A stretch of 64,000 bases of DNA, taken from assembly GCA_026874595.1 (NCBI GenBank), contig CM049306.1, positions 109,784,142 to 109,848,141 of the forward strand, written 5' to 3'. The notes under the pieces are model-generated. The model searched no databases. It was not told the origin of the DNA and worked only from the letters and a program-made list of their open reading frames with translations. Position 1 is the stretch's first letter. Every line of letters starts with the position of its first letter. This stretch comes from Sipunculus nudus. Taxonomy: Eukaryota > Annelida > Sipuncula > Golfingiida > Sipunculidae. Of the stretch, positions 1-13,500 are shown piece by piece. Made by a program: the position numbers and the translations under genes.

Positions 1-1354
1 AATCTAGATTCCTACTGTGTCTAGTGTGTACATTGATGTGAAATTAGTCCAAAATGAATTTTTTACAGTTATTTTTTAACATAAATAAAAGCCATAAAAC
101 CAGGTACTTATGATCATTATTTAAATGTTTGAATTTTGTATATTCTGGATTCTCAACATCATTGTTTGGTGAAAATTGAATAAAAACCAGACATGGTGCG
201 AATACTTTGTAATTGTATTTAAATACAAATATGATTATGTACTCCATTATAAAATTTCTTGCATAAAGAATGGGAATTCAGGTAAAAATGAAAGTATATG
301 AATACTCGTGCAAATACTTTCAAAATGTATTCATGAATGCATTCATGAATATATTCTTTAATATTATTTTAATAATCATATCAGTTATATTTCATTTAAA
401 AAAATCATATGATTCTCTTATTATTTTTAATAAAAATTATATTTGGGACAATATTTGTAATTTTTTTTAATAAATAGTTAAACTCTTATATTATATGTTC
501 TGCTTATAAGTTATATGGCCAAGTCAAAATCTGTGTGACAATAGTACTCCAATTGTTAATAAAATAAATGAAATCAATCCTCTTCCCTGTCTCCAAAGGT
601 ACTATTAAAATAATACATAAGCTAAACAACAACAACTCATAATACAGCTTATATTTATTACCACACAAAACCAGCATGTGCCTCATTTCTAAATAATATT
701 TTTTATCATATATAACAGCTGAGCGTCGTGACCCATAGGTCCCTTGTTTTATTTAAATAGTGATTATGACTTGGTGTCACATTTTCCCAGCTAAGCAGAG
801 AATGTCTTAGTTGATCAGCTGCGCTGCTTATGGGGTATGGGTAGGTCACATAAGCAAGAGATGGGCTTTGATTCCATCAGCAAAATGTTTATTGTGTTTT
901 CAGTGAAATTGTCATGACAAAAGGGCGATGTCCCATGAGGCTTTCCAAGAAAATAATTAGGAATGACACCTTACCTTGTACTTGTATATATCATGACAAG
1001 CCTTGAAGTTCTGCTCTCATTTCTGAGCCATCAGCAAAACTAAATTTCTGTTTTAATGTATTAATTACGCAGTCTGTCAGTAAACTGATACTCAGTATTT
1101 TCTATAAAGGCTTAATAACTCTTTAACGTAACATTTGATGATAAAATGTAATTCTTCTAAGGCATTACATCTCAAGTCCCATTTATTAGTTTGAATATGC
1201 TCTCTTTGAGTTGATAGGAGAGGTGTGTTCAGTGTTTTTACTCTTTTTTACTTCCACCTTTTAATTGACTCCCCTGATTCATTGTATGATAAGAGCAGTC
1301 TTGCTGCTTCATGAACCTTCATGCTAATGATAATGTCTGTTCCATTACCATCAG
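1..1354 (+). other. Intron upstream of the first visible reelin exon
   Basis: AT-rich sequence that ends in a polypyrimidine-poor acceptor (ccattaccatcag) at 1354. No coding segment, known repeat or RNA gene is recognisable. Short ORFs here lack any similarity I recognise. It is taken as the 3' part of a reelin intron because exon 1 of the window is entered in phase 2. Confidence 0.6.
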
Positions 1355-1529
1355 ATGTGACAGGGGATACAAGGGTCCCTACTGTGTGGCTGCTGTTCCT
1401 CTGCCAACATCCCTGAAGGATGAGTTTGATGGGAAACTGTCAGCAACAAAATGGCCAACTCATTTTGGTGGGAGTGTCAGTGATATGTGTGGGGTCCTCA
1501 GCTCAGGTTCAGCATTTGTTTTCTTCAAG
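1355..1529 (+). CDS. RELN: Reelin exon 1 of window: end of EGF, start of subrepeat B (repeat n)
   Basis: The exon opens in mid-codon and encodes CDRGYKGPYC, the last half of an EGF module. It continues into subrepeat B (DEFDGKLSATKWPTHFGG, then GVLSSGSAFVFFK). The acceptor is at 1353-1354. The donor is gtagat at 1530, leaving phase 0. The open frame upstream of 1355 is intronic and not used. Confidence 0.9.
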
Positions 1530-4500
1530 GTAGATATGTTTGATATCTCCATCTGCTGTCCCCTGTTCTTATCTCATGTTAATCATATAACCTCAGATTG
1601 GAGCAGTACAAACCCTGCCACCATCCACCTCAGTTTTCAAACTACAAACATCAGTAAACCATGCTATCCATATGGGTGTCTCTGTTCAGAATTAACCACT
1701 TATATTGTGATGTCATTTAAGCCCCTATTCATCAAATAGCAGAATAAAGATAGAGACAAATTTATGTAAAACAAGCTATATAATGAATGGCCACTGATGA
1801 ACATCCTAGCATGAAGCAGCACAGTTCCCCTTAATCAATTTGACTGTGATGAAATGTGTGTTTTTTTCAGGATGGGTTACGGCTGTTCGTGTCTGAAGAC
1901 CTTGATACCACCATGGCTACATACATACAGTTTATGTTCAAGTATGGCTGTGTTAGTCACCACACTGACTGGCCCAGGGAACACATGGTCCTCCTACAGT
2001 ACTCCAGTAGTGGGGGTGTAATCTGGCATACACTCCAAGAAATTCATTTTCATAATACAACCACCACTAGGTAATCACATGTCATCCTAGATTTAACATC
2101 CCTACATTCATGGCAGCACTAATCTTATATGTATTTCTTACAGCCAGGTTTGGATAGAGCTATATAAATAATCTAAGATTTTTTTTTCTGTGAACATTGG
2201 TGCACACAATAAGAGTTATATTTTGTTATATGAATTTCGCATTATTTCAGCAGATTGATTGCTTGTAACAGTAGTGAAATATTCAACATAATCCTCTTGG
2301 TTTCATCATGACAAACGCTTGTTTATTTCTGCATTTTAATGTGATTTTGTATAATACTTGCTTTACCCAAATGGCAAAATGCCCCAATTTGTTCAGGTCT
2401 GCATTATCAAAGAAACAATATGCTTATGTTAAGCTTTGAAAAAATTGTATTATTGAAAATCAGAAGATTCTGGAAAACCTACAACAGTATCCCTTCTAGC
2501 TGTGTATGTTTATTTTTAGGTTCATGTATGTCCCTTTACCCCCAGGAGCCAGAACCAATGCTACCCGATATCGATTTCTTCAGCCACAGCATGGTGGTAA
2601 TGTATCTTCCACATAATATCTGGTTTGCTCATCCATTTTGTACAGTGTATTTCCTTAGACATTTATCTACAACTATGTCCATGGTTATAGCATCTGGTTG
2701 TCTGCTCTTCTGTCTATCTGTTAGCAAGGCACAAATCCTAACTGTCAGACATGTATATACTATTATACAGTTTATATAGCTCTTTCTAACTTGTCATGAC
2801 ATTTGTCCTTTGGACCATCTTGTCAGGCTGTCACAATCTGTAGTTTGCATTATCTTAAGAACTGTTTTAGCTGTTGCTGTGGAGTTTAATCTGATGATTG
2901 GTCCCTATAAGAGGATGTGTACTATAACGTTTCAAACCTGCCAAAAATTCATTATGGCCACCGTGTTGCAATCTAAGATTTCCTTTCATGTACATAATCT
3001 TAAGAACCATTGAAGTGTTTGTGTCATATTTATTAGAAGATTTGTCCCTATAGGAAGATGTGTACTATTACCAGTAAATACCAAACCCATCAGAAATCCA
3101 GTTTTGCCTGTAGCAGTCCTGTGTTTTTTTACATGCATTATCTCTAAAATCATTTGAGCTATTGCTTTAATAGTGTATGTGATATTTGGTATCAGATTAT
3201 AGATTCCTGTCATAAACATTTCTTGGTGATTGGTCCCTATGGGGTATGTCGGCTCTCTCATTTCAGACCCTTCAGAACCTCAATATGGCTGCTATGCACC
3301 TGTCTTAGAGTTACCGTATTTCCTTGAACAGATGCCAGGCCTTAAATAGTCGCCTGCCTTATTTAGTTGCCGGGGCAAAACAATGTCCCAGAAAAAATTA
3401 ACGCCGGCCTTAAATAGATGCCGGTCTTGTTCAGAGGCCTGTTGTCAGAGTAGTTTCCATGTTTGCCGGGAGATGTCTTTTCCCGTCACCATAATTGGTG
3501 CATTTACCAGTCAAATTGACCGGAGATTGTATGGGTGTCGGTTTGTGTTTGTGTTGATAATATGTTTAATTCATCTAAAAATATTTCTTTTTTCTTATGT
3601 GTATGCCTGTTTCCATAAGAGACACCACCAAATGTTCTCGATTTGTTCATTATGATTATAGCCGATCACCTGTTCTAATAAACTCTGCACTATCACTAAT
3701 AAAGGCTAACCTTATCAGTGCTGTCAAGCTACGTAAAAATAGTACTGCTTGCCCCAAGCAGCATGAGTTGGTACAGTGAGAGTCTACCTCTGGTTGAACA
3801 CTACTGTTCAAATACGTATGGACACATATTACTTATGTAGCATAAAGGCACCAAGTTTTTGTGTGAAGGGGTACAGTTTGAAGCTACTGTCAAGCCAAAT
3901 AACACTCCTTGCTTTCATTTTTTAAGCGCTTTTAACTGCGTCCCCAAATTTACCAAAACCACGCTTCTTAGATAATCTTAATAGTTAAAAATAGTTTTTA
4001 CTCTTGTCAACAACTATAAATTAAGTGGAATATTCTCAAGAGTAAATGTCACATACCAGTATACCAGGTTGGAATTGCTTGAATATGCTGTGTCAAGCTG
4101 ACTCAGTTAATGTAGGAAAAAAAGTGTCAATGTCATGAAAACAAATTACGCTCTGCCATTATACTTACCAAAACCCCATGTTTCAATGGAACCAATATTA
4201 CCAGTTGTATGCGGTGTACAGTTAATGTAAGAGCTCAGCTCGTGTTTAATGTATAGAAGATCGAAAATGCCTGAATATGCTGTGTCAAGCTGAATCAGTT
4301 AAAAGACGGGAGGAAAGTGTATGAAACTGAATTACGCTGTGCCCTTACAAGTACCTACCCCCTTATATCGATGGAACAAATGTTACCAGTTGTACGTCGT
4401 GCACATTTAATGGAAGAGCCACCACGTGTTCAGAGGGAAACAATGTTACCAACTGCAGGGGGGGGTAAAATAAATGGAACACCCATTTGAAACACCAGGT

Positions 4501-7500
4501 ACCTAGTTTTGAGAGGCCAGGGCAGACAGATTCTTGTTGACAACTGCATTCTCTCACTGTGATTCCCCGTAAATTATTATTATGGTGCTCGCTTGTGGAG
4601 ATTAAGCGTGTCCCTTATCCTCATTGCATCTAAGGAAATTTAACAAACACAATTCTTGTACCGGCAATGTTTTCACTTGTGTCCCTGAGTAGTGACCAAT
4701 GGGTTTATTGTTTTGACGTATTCTTTTTTTTTAGTTTTGTTTGATACTGTCATTTGTAATAAACTCCAGCCTTAAAAAGAAGCCGGCTTGTTTAGATGCC
4801 AGGTGAAAGCAGCGTCTGAAAAAAATATATGCCCGGGCATCTATTCAAGGAATGCCCGGGCATCTATTCAAGGAAATACAGTAGTTTTGAATGTATTGTC
4901 TAAATAACCATTAGAACCATTGCTTCTGAAACTTATATACTCTGATTAGTCCCTATGGGAGCATGTATCCTATAGAATTTTAGACCTATTAGAAATCCAA
5001 AGTGTCTACAACTTGTACAAGGCACACAAAAAAAAAATGAAATGCTACCACTCATTGGTTAATCAATACTTACTGGTATGTATTTACAGGTCACATGCAT
5101 TCCAAATGGGCTGTGGATGATGTATTCATTGGTAATGCTGTACCCACAGCTGACAGTATTTATTTGACCTTTGACCTTGGTCAACCTGATCAGTTGTTAT
5201 TCTGGCCTGGTGCATCAGCTGGTGAATACTGTTCCAATAACACAAGGTATTTTAACTGACTTACATTTAGGATGTCTGACATATCTCATGAACATACACA
5301 CAACATGGCCTCTGCTTCATATACAATACACATATATTTTCACTCAAATAAACATAATTAAGATAAACTGTTGCTTGTTACAACGCTATAACTTGTAATT
5401 ATCATGACTGCTATTTACCTTCTTGTATCAGAACTAACTTGTTTTTACTTCTATCAATAATAATTTTTGGTCATTTTTAAAGAGCATTGAAGAGGCCATT
5501 TTTCTACAACCATTCAGCCATTCATTAAAAAAATGCAAAGATCTTCATTGTCTGTGTGACAATGGTCATGCCCTTGGTCATTGGTATGTTGCATTTTCAC
5601 TCGTTTAGTCCAACCTGGATATTATTGCTGAATTGGTAATGAAACAAAAACATATGAATAGCTTTGAATTTTTGTTAAATCATAGTGGATTGTAAAGATT
5701 AAGTTTTGCATAAATTTCAACCAAAATATATCCTTTTTATTCTGCTAATCATGTTATGCTTCATAAATACAGGTTTGACAGTGGAGAGACCGGTAGAAGT
5801 GCTATGGTGATGTCAGGCAAACCTGGAGAACATGCAGTGTACACCACAGACATTACAATCAGTGATTTCTCTGTTGTTCAGTTCAGTGTCAGTATGAAAG
5901 CATTTACTCATATACTTTATCACATCTAGCATGTCATATATATATCTGCTAGGATGAAAACCCTGAGTGTCAAATATATATTTCTCATTTCAAAATATAA
6001 TATTATATATGTGAATTTTCCTCCCACTTAGTACCTGTGTAGTAATTGCAATGTAAAAACTTAAATTGTATTGTTATTTTTATGCCTCCGCCACAAAGTG
6101 GCCGGGGTATATAGTTTTACCCATGTCCGTCCTTCCTTCCTTCCAAAATCAAACAGACTTTTTTTCACAATGCCTGCAGATATTAGCCTGATTTTTGGTG
6201 TGTTGGCAGATAATGACCAGTTACAGACCGAGTTCGTGTTTCGTTCTGGTTGACCTACTTTTGACCGTTTTACGGCTCCTAAACTTAGAAAATTTCATGA
6301 AAAATATAAATTTTCATGACAATTACACATGTACGGACTTTTTTTCGCAATGCCTGCAGATATTAGCCTGATTTTTGGTGTGTATGCAGATATTGACCAG
6401 TTACAGATCAAGTTCACATTTCCTCCCGGTTGACCTACTTTTGACCATTTTACGGCTCCTTAACTTGGAAAATTTCATGAAAAATAGGAATTTTCATGAC
6501 AAATACACATGTTCGGACTTTTTTCGCAATGCCTGCAGATATTGATTGGCCTGATTTTTGGTGTGTATGCAGATATTGACCAGTTACATACTGAGTTTGT
6601 GTTTCCTCCCGGTTGACCTACTTTTGACCATTTACAGCTCCTTAGCTTAGAAAATTTCATGAAAAATAGAAATTTTCATGACAAATACTCATGTACAGAT
6701 TTTTTTTCGCAATGCCTGCAGATATTGGACTGATTTTTAGTGTTTATGCAGATAATGACCAGTTACAGATCGAGTTCACGTTTCTTCCCGGTTGACCTAC
6801 TTTTGATTGTTTTACGGCTCCTAAACATAGAAAATTTCATGAAAAATGTAAATTTTCATGACAAATGTACATGTACAGCCGTTTTTAGCCCTCAGCTCAT
6901 AGGCTGATGGGCTATTGTCGTCACCCAAGCTGTCCGTCTATCCGTCCATCTGTCTGTCAGGTGTCAGTCCGTTGTTCCGCGTCTGTTAACTTTTACCTTG
7001 TGAGCGGGATATCTTTTAAAGGATTCACCGTTGGAATTTTATTTCATCAGTGAAGATGTATATCGATAAAATCTTGGTTAAGTTCGAAGATGGGTGACCT
7101 TGACCCATTTTTCTACATTTTAGAGCTGATTATAATAAAACACTTATATCTCAGGAACCATTGTGTGGATTTTCACAAAACTTACTATGATCATTAGGAC
7201 TGATGGTCTGTAAGTGCTGCACAATTTTGGTGGCGTCACCTGCAATTTCTGATTTTTAATGAAATTTTATCGGATTTTTCAATTTTGGCCTTTGTGCAGG
7301 ATATCTCCAAAGGTATTCAACTAAGGAACTTCATTACTTCAGTGCTTTTGCATCATATTTACAAAATCTTGGTCAGGTTCAAAGATGGGTGGTCTTGACC
7401 TACTTTTCAAGGTCACAGAGCTTAGTATAGAAAAAAAACTTAGGGGGATATTTCTCAGGAAGCATTTGGTGGATTGTTATAAAACATGGTACATACCTCT

Positions 7501-10500
7501 CCAATTTAAATTTATAACTGATTAACAGCTTTTGCTAATATTCTAGTTTTGCAATGCAATGCTTACAGATACTGGCCCAATGTTTGGTCTGTGGGCGCAT
7601 AATGACCACTTATAGGTCGGGTTCGCGTTTTGTTCCAGTTAACCTATTTTAGACCATATGACAGATCCTGAACATAGAAAATTTCATGAAAGACAGAAAT
7701 TTTTATGAAAAATGCACATGTATGGACTTTTTTTCACAATGCCTGCATACTGGCCTGATTTTTGGTGTGTTCCTTGATAATGACCCGTTACAGATTGAGT
7801 TTGCATTTTGCCCTTCTTGACCTACTTTTGACCATACAACACCTCCTGAACTTAAAAAAATTTTACAAAATTTAACAAATGTTTCTAATTTGCCCCAGGC
7901 GGGGGCATTCGTGTCGTACCGACACATCTAGTTTAAATTTGGGCAAGGGTACTTTCTCTTTCTCATATTCAAGGGAACAGTCATTATCAGAGTCACAGTT
8001 AGTGAGGTTCATGGTATTGTATCAGATATCAGATGAATGATTTGATAAGATTTTATTTATGAAAGGAACATTTATCTGCTTGGATCTCCAGAGTGATTAT
8101 TTACATGTAAGCAGCATGTCATTTTATTCTTTAAACTTCATATCTATTTTATATTGTATATATTTTGTTTAATTTTCCTATCTATTACACAACATGACTT
8201 ATTTACAGATAAACATTGGCTGCTCAAGTTCATCCTCTCACCATTATCCAGTCCACCTTGAATACTCCATGGATCATGGCTTGACCTGGCACCTGGTGGT
8301 CAAGCCATGTACTAAGTCAGCTGGCTGCTCCTCCATCCACACAGATCCCTCTGTGTACTATGAAGGGACGACTCCATACTGGCAGAGAGTGACCATACCC
8401 ATGGCTGATACAGGGGTGTGTGGGTACGACTAGGTTCTAATGTAACCTCAATCAGTATGTCCTGTAGGGTATGTGGGTACCACTAGGTTCTAGTGTCACC
8501 TAAATTATTATGTCCTGTATGGTATGTGGGTACCACTAGGTTCTAGTGTCACCTAAATTATTATGTCCTGTATGGTATGTGGGTACCACTAGGTTCTAGT
8601 ATCACCTCAATCAGTATGTCCTGTATGGTATGTGGGTACCACTAGGTTCTAGTATCACCTCAATCAGTATGTCCTGTATGGTATGTGAGTACCACTAGGT
8701 TCTAGTGTCACCTCAATCAGTATGTCCTGTATGGTATGTGAGTACCACTAGGTTCTAATGTAACCTCAATCAGTATGTCCTGTATGGTATGTGGGTACCA
8801 CTAGGTTCTAATGTAACCTCAATCAGTATGTCCTGTATGGTATGTGGGTACCACTAGGTTCTAGTATCACCTCAATCAGTATGTTCTGTATGGTATGTGA
8901 GTACCACTAGGTTCTAGTATCACCTCAATCAGTATGTCCTGTATGGTATGTGGGTACCACTAGGTTCTAATGTAACCTCAATCAGTATGTCCTGTAGGGT
9001 ATGTGGGTACCACTAGGTTCTAGTATCACCTCAATCAGTATGTCCTGTATGGTATGTGGGTACCACTAGGTTCTAGTGTCACCTAAATTATTATGTCCTG
9101 TAGGGTATGTGGGTACCACTAGGTTCTAGTATCACCTCAATCAGTATGTCCTGTATGGTATGTGGGTACCACTAGGTTCTAGTGTCACCTAAATTATTAT
9201 GTCCTGTATGGTATGTGGGTACCACTAGGTTCTAGTGTCACCTAAATTATTATGTCCTGTAGGGTATGTGGGTACCACTAGGTTCTAGTATCACCTCAAT
9301 CAGTATGTCCTGTATGGTATGTGGGTACCACTAGGTTCTAGTGTCACCTAAATTATTATGTCCTGTATGGTATGTGGGTACCACTAGGTTCTAGTGTCAC
9401 CTAAATTATTATGTCCTGTAGGGTATGTGGGTACCACTAGGTTCTAGTATCACCTCAATCAGTATGTCCTGTATGGTATGTGGGTACCACTAGGTTCTAG
9501 TGTCACCTAAATTATTATGTCCTGTATGGTATGTGGGTACCACTAGGTTCTAGTGTCACCTAAATTATTATGTCCTGTAGGGTATGTGGGTACCACTAGG
9601 TTCTAGTATCACCTCAATCAGTATGTCCTGTATGGTATGTGGGTACCACTAGGTTCTAGTGTCACCTAAATTATTATGTCCTGTATGGTATGTGGGTACC
9701 ACTAGGTTCTAGTGTCACCTAAATTATTATGTCCTGTATGGTATGTGGGTACCACTAGGTTCTGGTGTCACCTAAATTATTATGTCCTGTATGGTATGTG
9801 GGTACCACTAGGTTCTAATGTAACCTCAATCAGTATGTCCTGTATGGTATGTGGGTACCACTAGGTTCTAGTATCACCTCAATCAGTATGTCCTGTATGG
9901 TATGTGGGTACCACTAGGTTCTAGTGTCACCTAAATTATTATGTTCTGTATGGTATGTGGGTACCACTAGGTTCTAGTGTCACCTAAATTATTATGTCCT
10001 GTATGGTATGTGGGTACCACTAGGTTCTAGTGTCACCTAAATTATTATGTCCTGTATGGTATGTGGGTACCACTAGGTTCTGGTGTCACCTAAATTATTA
10101 TGTTCTGTATGGTATGTGGGTACCACTAGGTTCTAGTGTCACCTAAATTATTATGTCCTGTATGGTATGTGGGTACCACTAGGTTCTAGTGTCACCTAAA
10201 TTATTATGTCCTGTATGGTATGTGGGTACCACTAGGTTCTAGTGTCACCTAAATTATTATGTCCTGTATGGTATGTGGGTACCACTAGGTTCTGGTGTCA
10301 CCTAAATTATTATGTTCTGTATGGTATGTGGGTACCACTAGGTTCTAGTGTCACCTAAATTATTATGTCCTGTATGGTATGTGGGTACCACTAGGTTCTA
10401 GTGTCACCTAAATTATTATGTCCTGTATGGTATGTGGGTACCACTAGGTTCTGGTGTCACCTAAATTATTATGTCCTGTATGGTATGTGGGTACCACTAG

Positions 10501-13500
10501 GTTCTAGTATCACCTCAATCAGTATGTCCTGTATGGTATGTGAGTACCACTAGGTTCTAATGTAACCTCAATCAGTATGTCCTGTAGGGTATGTGGGTAC
10601 CACTAGGTTCTAGTATCACCTCAATCAGTATGTCCTGTATGGTATGTGGGTACCACTAGGTTCTAGTATCACCTCAATCAGTATGTTCTGTATGGTATGT
10701 GAGTACCACTAGGTTCTAGTATCACCTCAATCAGTATGTCCTGTATGGTATGTGAGTACCACTAGGTTCTAATGTAACCTCAATCAGTATGTCCTGTAGG
10801 GTATGTGGGTACCACTAGGTTCTAATGTAACCTCAATCAGTATGTCCTGTAGGGTATGTGGGTACCACTAGGTTCTAGTATCACCTCAATCAGTATGTCC
10901 TGTATGGTATGTGAGTACCACTAGGTTCTAATGTAACCTCAATCAGTATGTCCTGTAGGGTATGTGGGTACCACTAGGTTCTAATGTAACCTCAATCAGC
11001 ATGTCCTGTAGGGAATATGGGTACCACTAGGTTCTAATGTAACATTAGTTTTTATGTCTTGTTGACTTTCTTATCCTCTTTCATCATAATACAGAATATA
11101 TTCATGCCTGGTTAAACTATAATTTTAACATGTTATCAGAATTTACCTAGTAAAATCTGTTGTCTGCTATGAAGAGGTTTCATCATAAAGATTCATATTG
11201 ATTTATGTTGAGACTTTGTTAATGGCAATTGATTAAATGATCTTTGTGAATAGTAACTGTTCCTCTTGTATGTGTTTTTACAGGGTGGCAAGGTTTCGTT
11301 GGTATCAGGGTTACTTTACTGGCGCTGAACTTGACGTTCCTCACTGGGCCGTAGACAATATATACATAGGTCCACAGTGTCAAGACCACTGTCAGGGACA
11401 CGGGGCATGTATCAGTGGACTGCTGTGTCAGTGTGACTCTGATCACATTCTGCTGGACATGGACACTTGTGTACCAACCAGTAAAAACCCAGACAATTTC
11501 AAAGAGACATTTGATGGTATGTTCCAAACATGAATGATCAAATCATTTCAATTAAGTACTAAATAGACATTTAGATATAGTCACAGTTTAGAAAAATTAA
11601 AGGCAGTAAGACCACCTTTTGTTGCACTCACTAAACTCCACATGTCATAAGCTTTGTCCCTGCAATAGTTCAGTTGTGACAAAATGAGAAATGCATGTGT
11701 TGAACTCAGATGTGTTGAAAATACAGCTGTATTGGAAAAATAGTTTGATTTTACTTGTTTTAATAACTTCAAATCAGCTGGCAAGCTGTTTTGACCACAC
11801 AAGCAAACTTTGCTTTGGTCTTGCTCTTGTGGTGGCTGCAGATGGGGAGATCATAACTTCTTGTTTCTTGCATTTCACCGTCAAATCTTGAACGTATATT
11901 TAATATATCGCATCAATCAAGTTTGGTTTGTACCATTGTGTTTATTTTGTTAATATTTTGTGGGGCTAATCTTGTACATTAAACAAGGTTGAAGTTATTA
12001 GAGCCAGGATAATTAGCCATTCCTTATGAAGTTAATAAAATGTTGGCTATATTAAACAGTTGACTAATGTGTGGTATAAAGTTGATTATTTTTCTCACAA
12101 AGCAGTTTCAACCTTTGATGGGTTTGTGTTTATACAGTCCTATGCAACACCAGAATAGTAACAACTCTGCCCTCTCTCCTTTGCCATGGTGAGAGTTACA
12201 ACAGTCGTACATTAATATTGTTCAGGATCACTTTTAATTTCACAGTTTACCACCTGAAGTTGTCTGATCAGCTGCTGACATTTGGGTGTTGTTAGCCCTT
12301 GCCCATCCTTCACTGTTTAGGTCTTTGAACAAGGTGGCATCACTCTCATAGAAAGTATAGATATTTTGATATATATTTTGTTGTATTTAAGATTTATATG
12401 TTAAGTTTATCTGCCCTCTTCAAATGTGCTTCAAATGTGTGTACATCTCTGCTAAATCATCTGGAACTGAAAGAAGATAGGGTTGATGAAATAAATGATC
12501 AGGATGTAATGAAGGTTTTAAACAAGGTGAAAGTTTGCAAGGCCATGGGCCCAGACAAATTGAGTGGAAAGGTGCTCAAAGTGTGCTGTAAGGAATTGGC
12601 ACCCATATTCACTCGGTTGTTTCAATTTCATTAAACACGGGATATGTTCCAACCATTTGGAAAACTTCAGAAATTATACCGCTTGCTAAAAACAATTCCC
12701 CCAAGGTTTTAAATGACTTCAGACCAGTGGGACTCCCTGCAATTTTCATGAAATGTTTTGAAAAGATAATGAAAGCGACCTTATGTAGACAAATTAAACA
12801 GCACCAAGACCCTTTACAATTTGCCTTCACCACCAAGCGGAGTGTTGAGGATACTACCATTCTAATCACACACGACATTCCAAAATTCTTTGATTCGCCT
12901 ATTAGCAATGGAAATAGCAAGTTTGCAAAAAATCCTTTTTATAGATTTCTCTAGCGCTTTTAATACAATCCAGCCAGACTTGCTTCTTAAGAAACTTCTT
13001 AACATGAATGTCAGCCCATCTATCATAAGGTGGTCATATAGCTTTTTAACAAACAAGTGCCAGTTTGTCAGATTAAAGAATGTCAAATCTGAGGAAATTC
13101 AAACAAATACAGGTGCTTCACAGGGATGCGTTCTCTCCCCCATATTATTCACTTTATAGACCAGTGACTGCAGGGTAGTCTCTGAGAGTTGTAAATTGAT
13201 CAAACACGCCGATGACATGGCACTGATCAGCCTCTGTTATAATTCAGACTTAGATTATAGGCTAAAGGTACAAAGATTTGTGGAGTGGTGCGACAATAAC
13301 TTCTAACTGTGATATAATTAATATAATACCAGTGATGTGCAATAATTGTCTGTGATGTGCTATAATGTCTTTCCTTGATACATGTACAATACCTGAAGGT
13401 GTCTATATATGTGATGTAAATGCTTATGGACTAAATCTCATGCCTTGCATGATGAATAAAGGCTGATCTTAATCTTTACAGAACAGCCAGGCTCAGTGAT

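Noticed and set aside
44-690. Short open frames in the first 700 bp
   Set aside because: Low-complexity AT-rich translations without motifs. Treated as intron.
2420-2779. 119-codon open frame across exon 3
   Set aside because: Wrong register. The reelin motif (YVPLPPGARTNATRYRF) is in another frame, bounded by splice sites at 2519 and 2597.
10000-11000. Regulatory tandem array (for example clustered enhancer sites) in the 53-bp repeat
   Set aside because: No recognised binding site is conserved beyond the splice-donor-like core. Tandem amplification explains the regularity.
8415-11064. CRISPR-like regular array
   Set aside because: Monomers are contiguous and identical, without unique spacers, and the window is clearly eukaryotic. 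It is a minisatellite.
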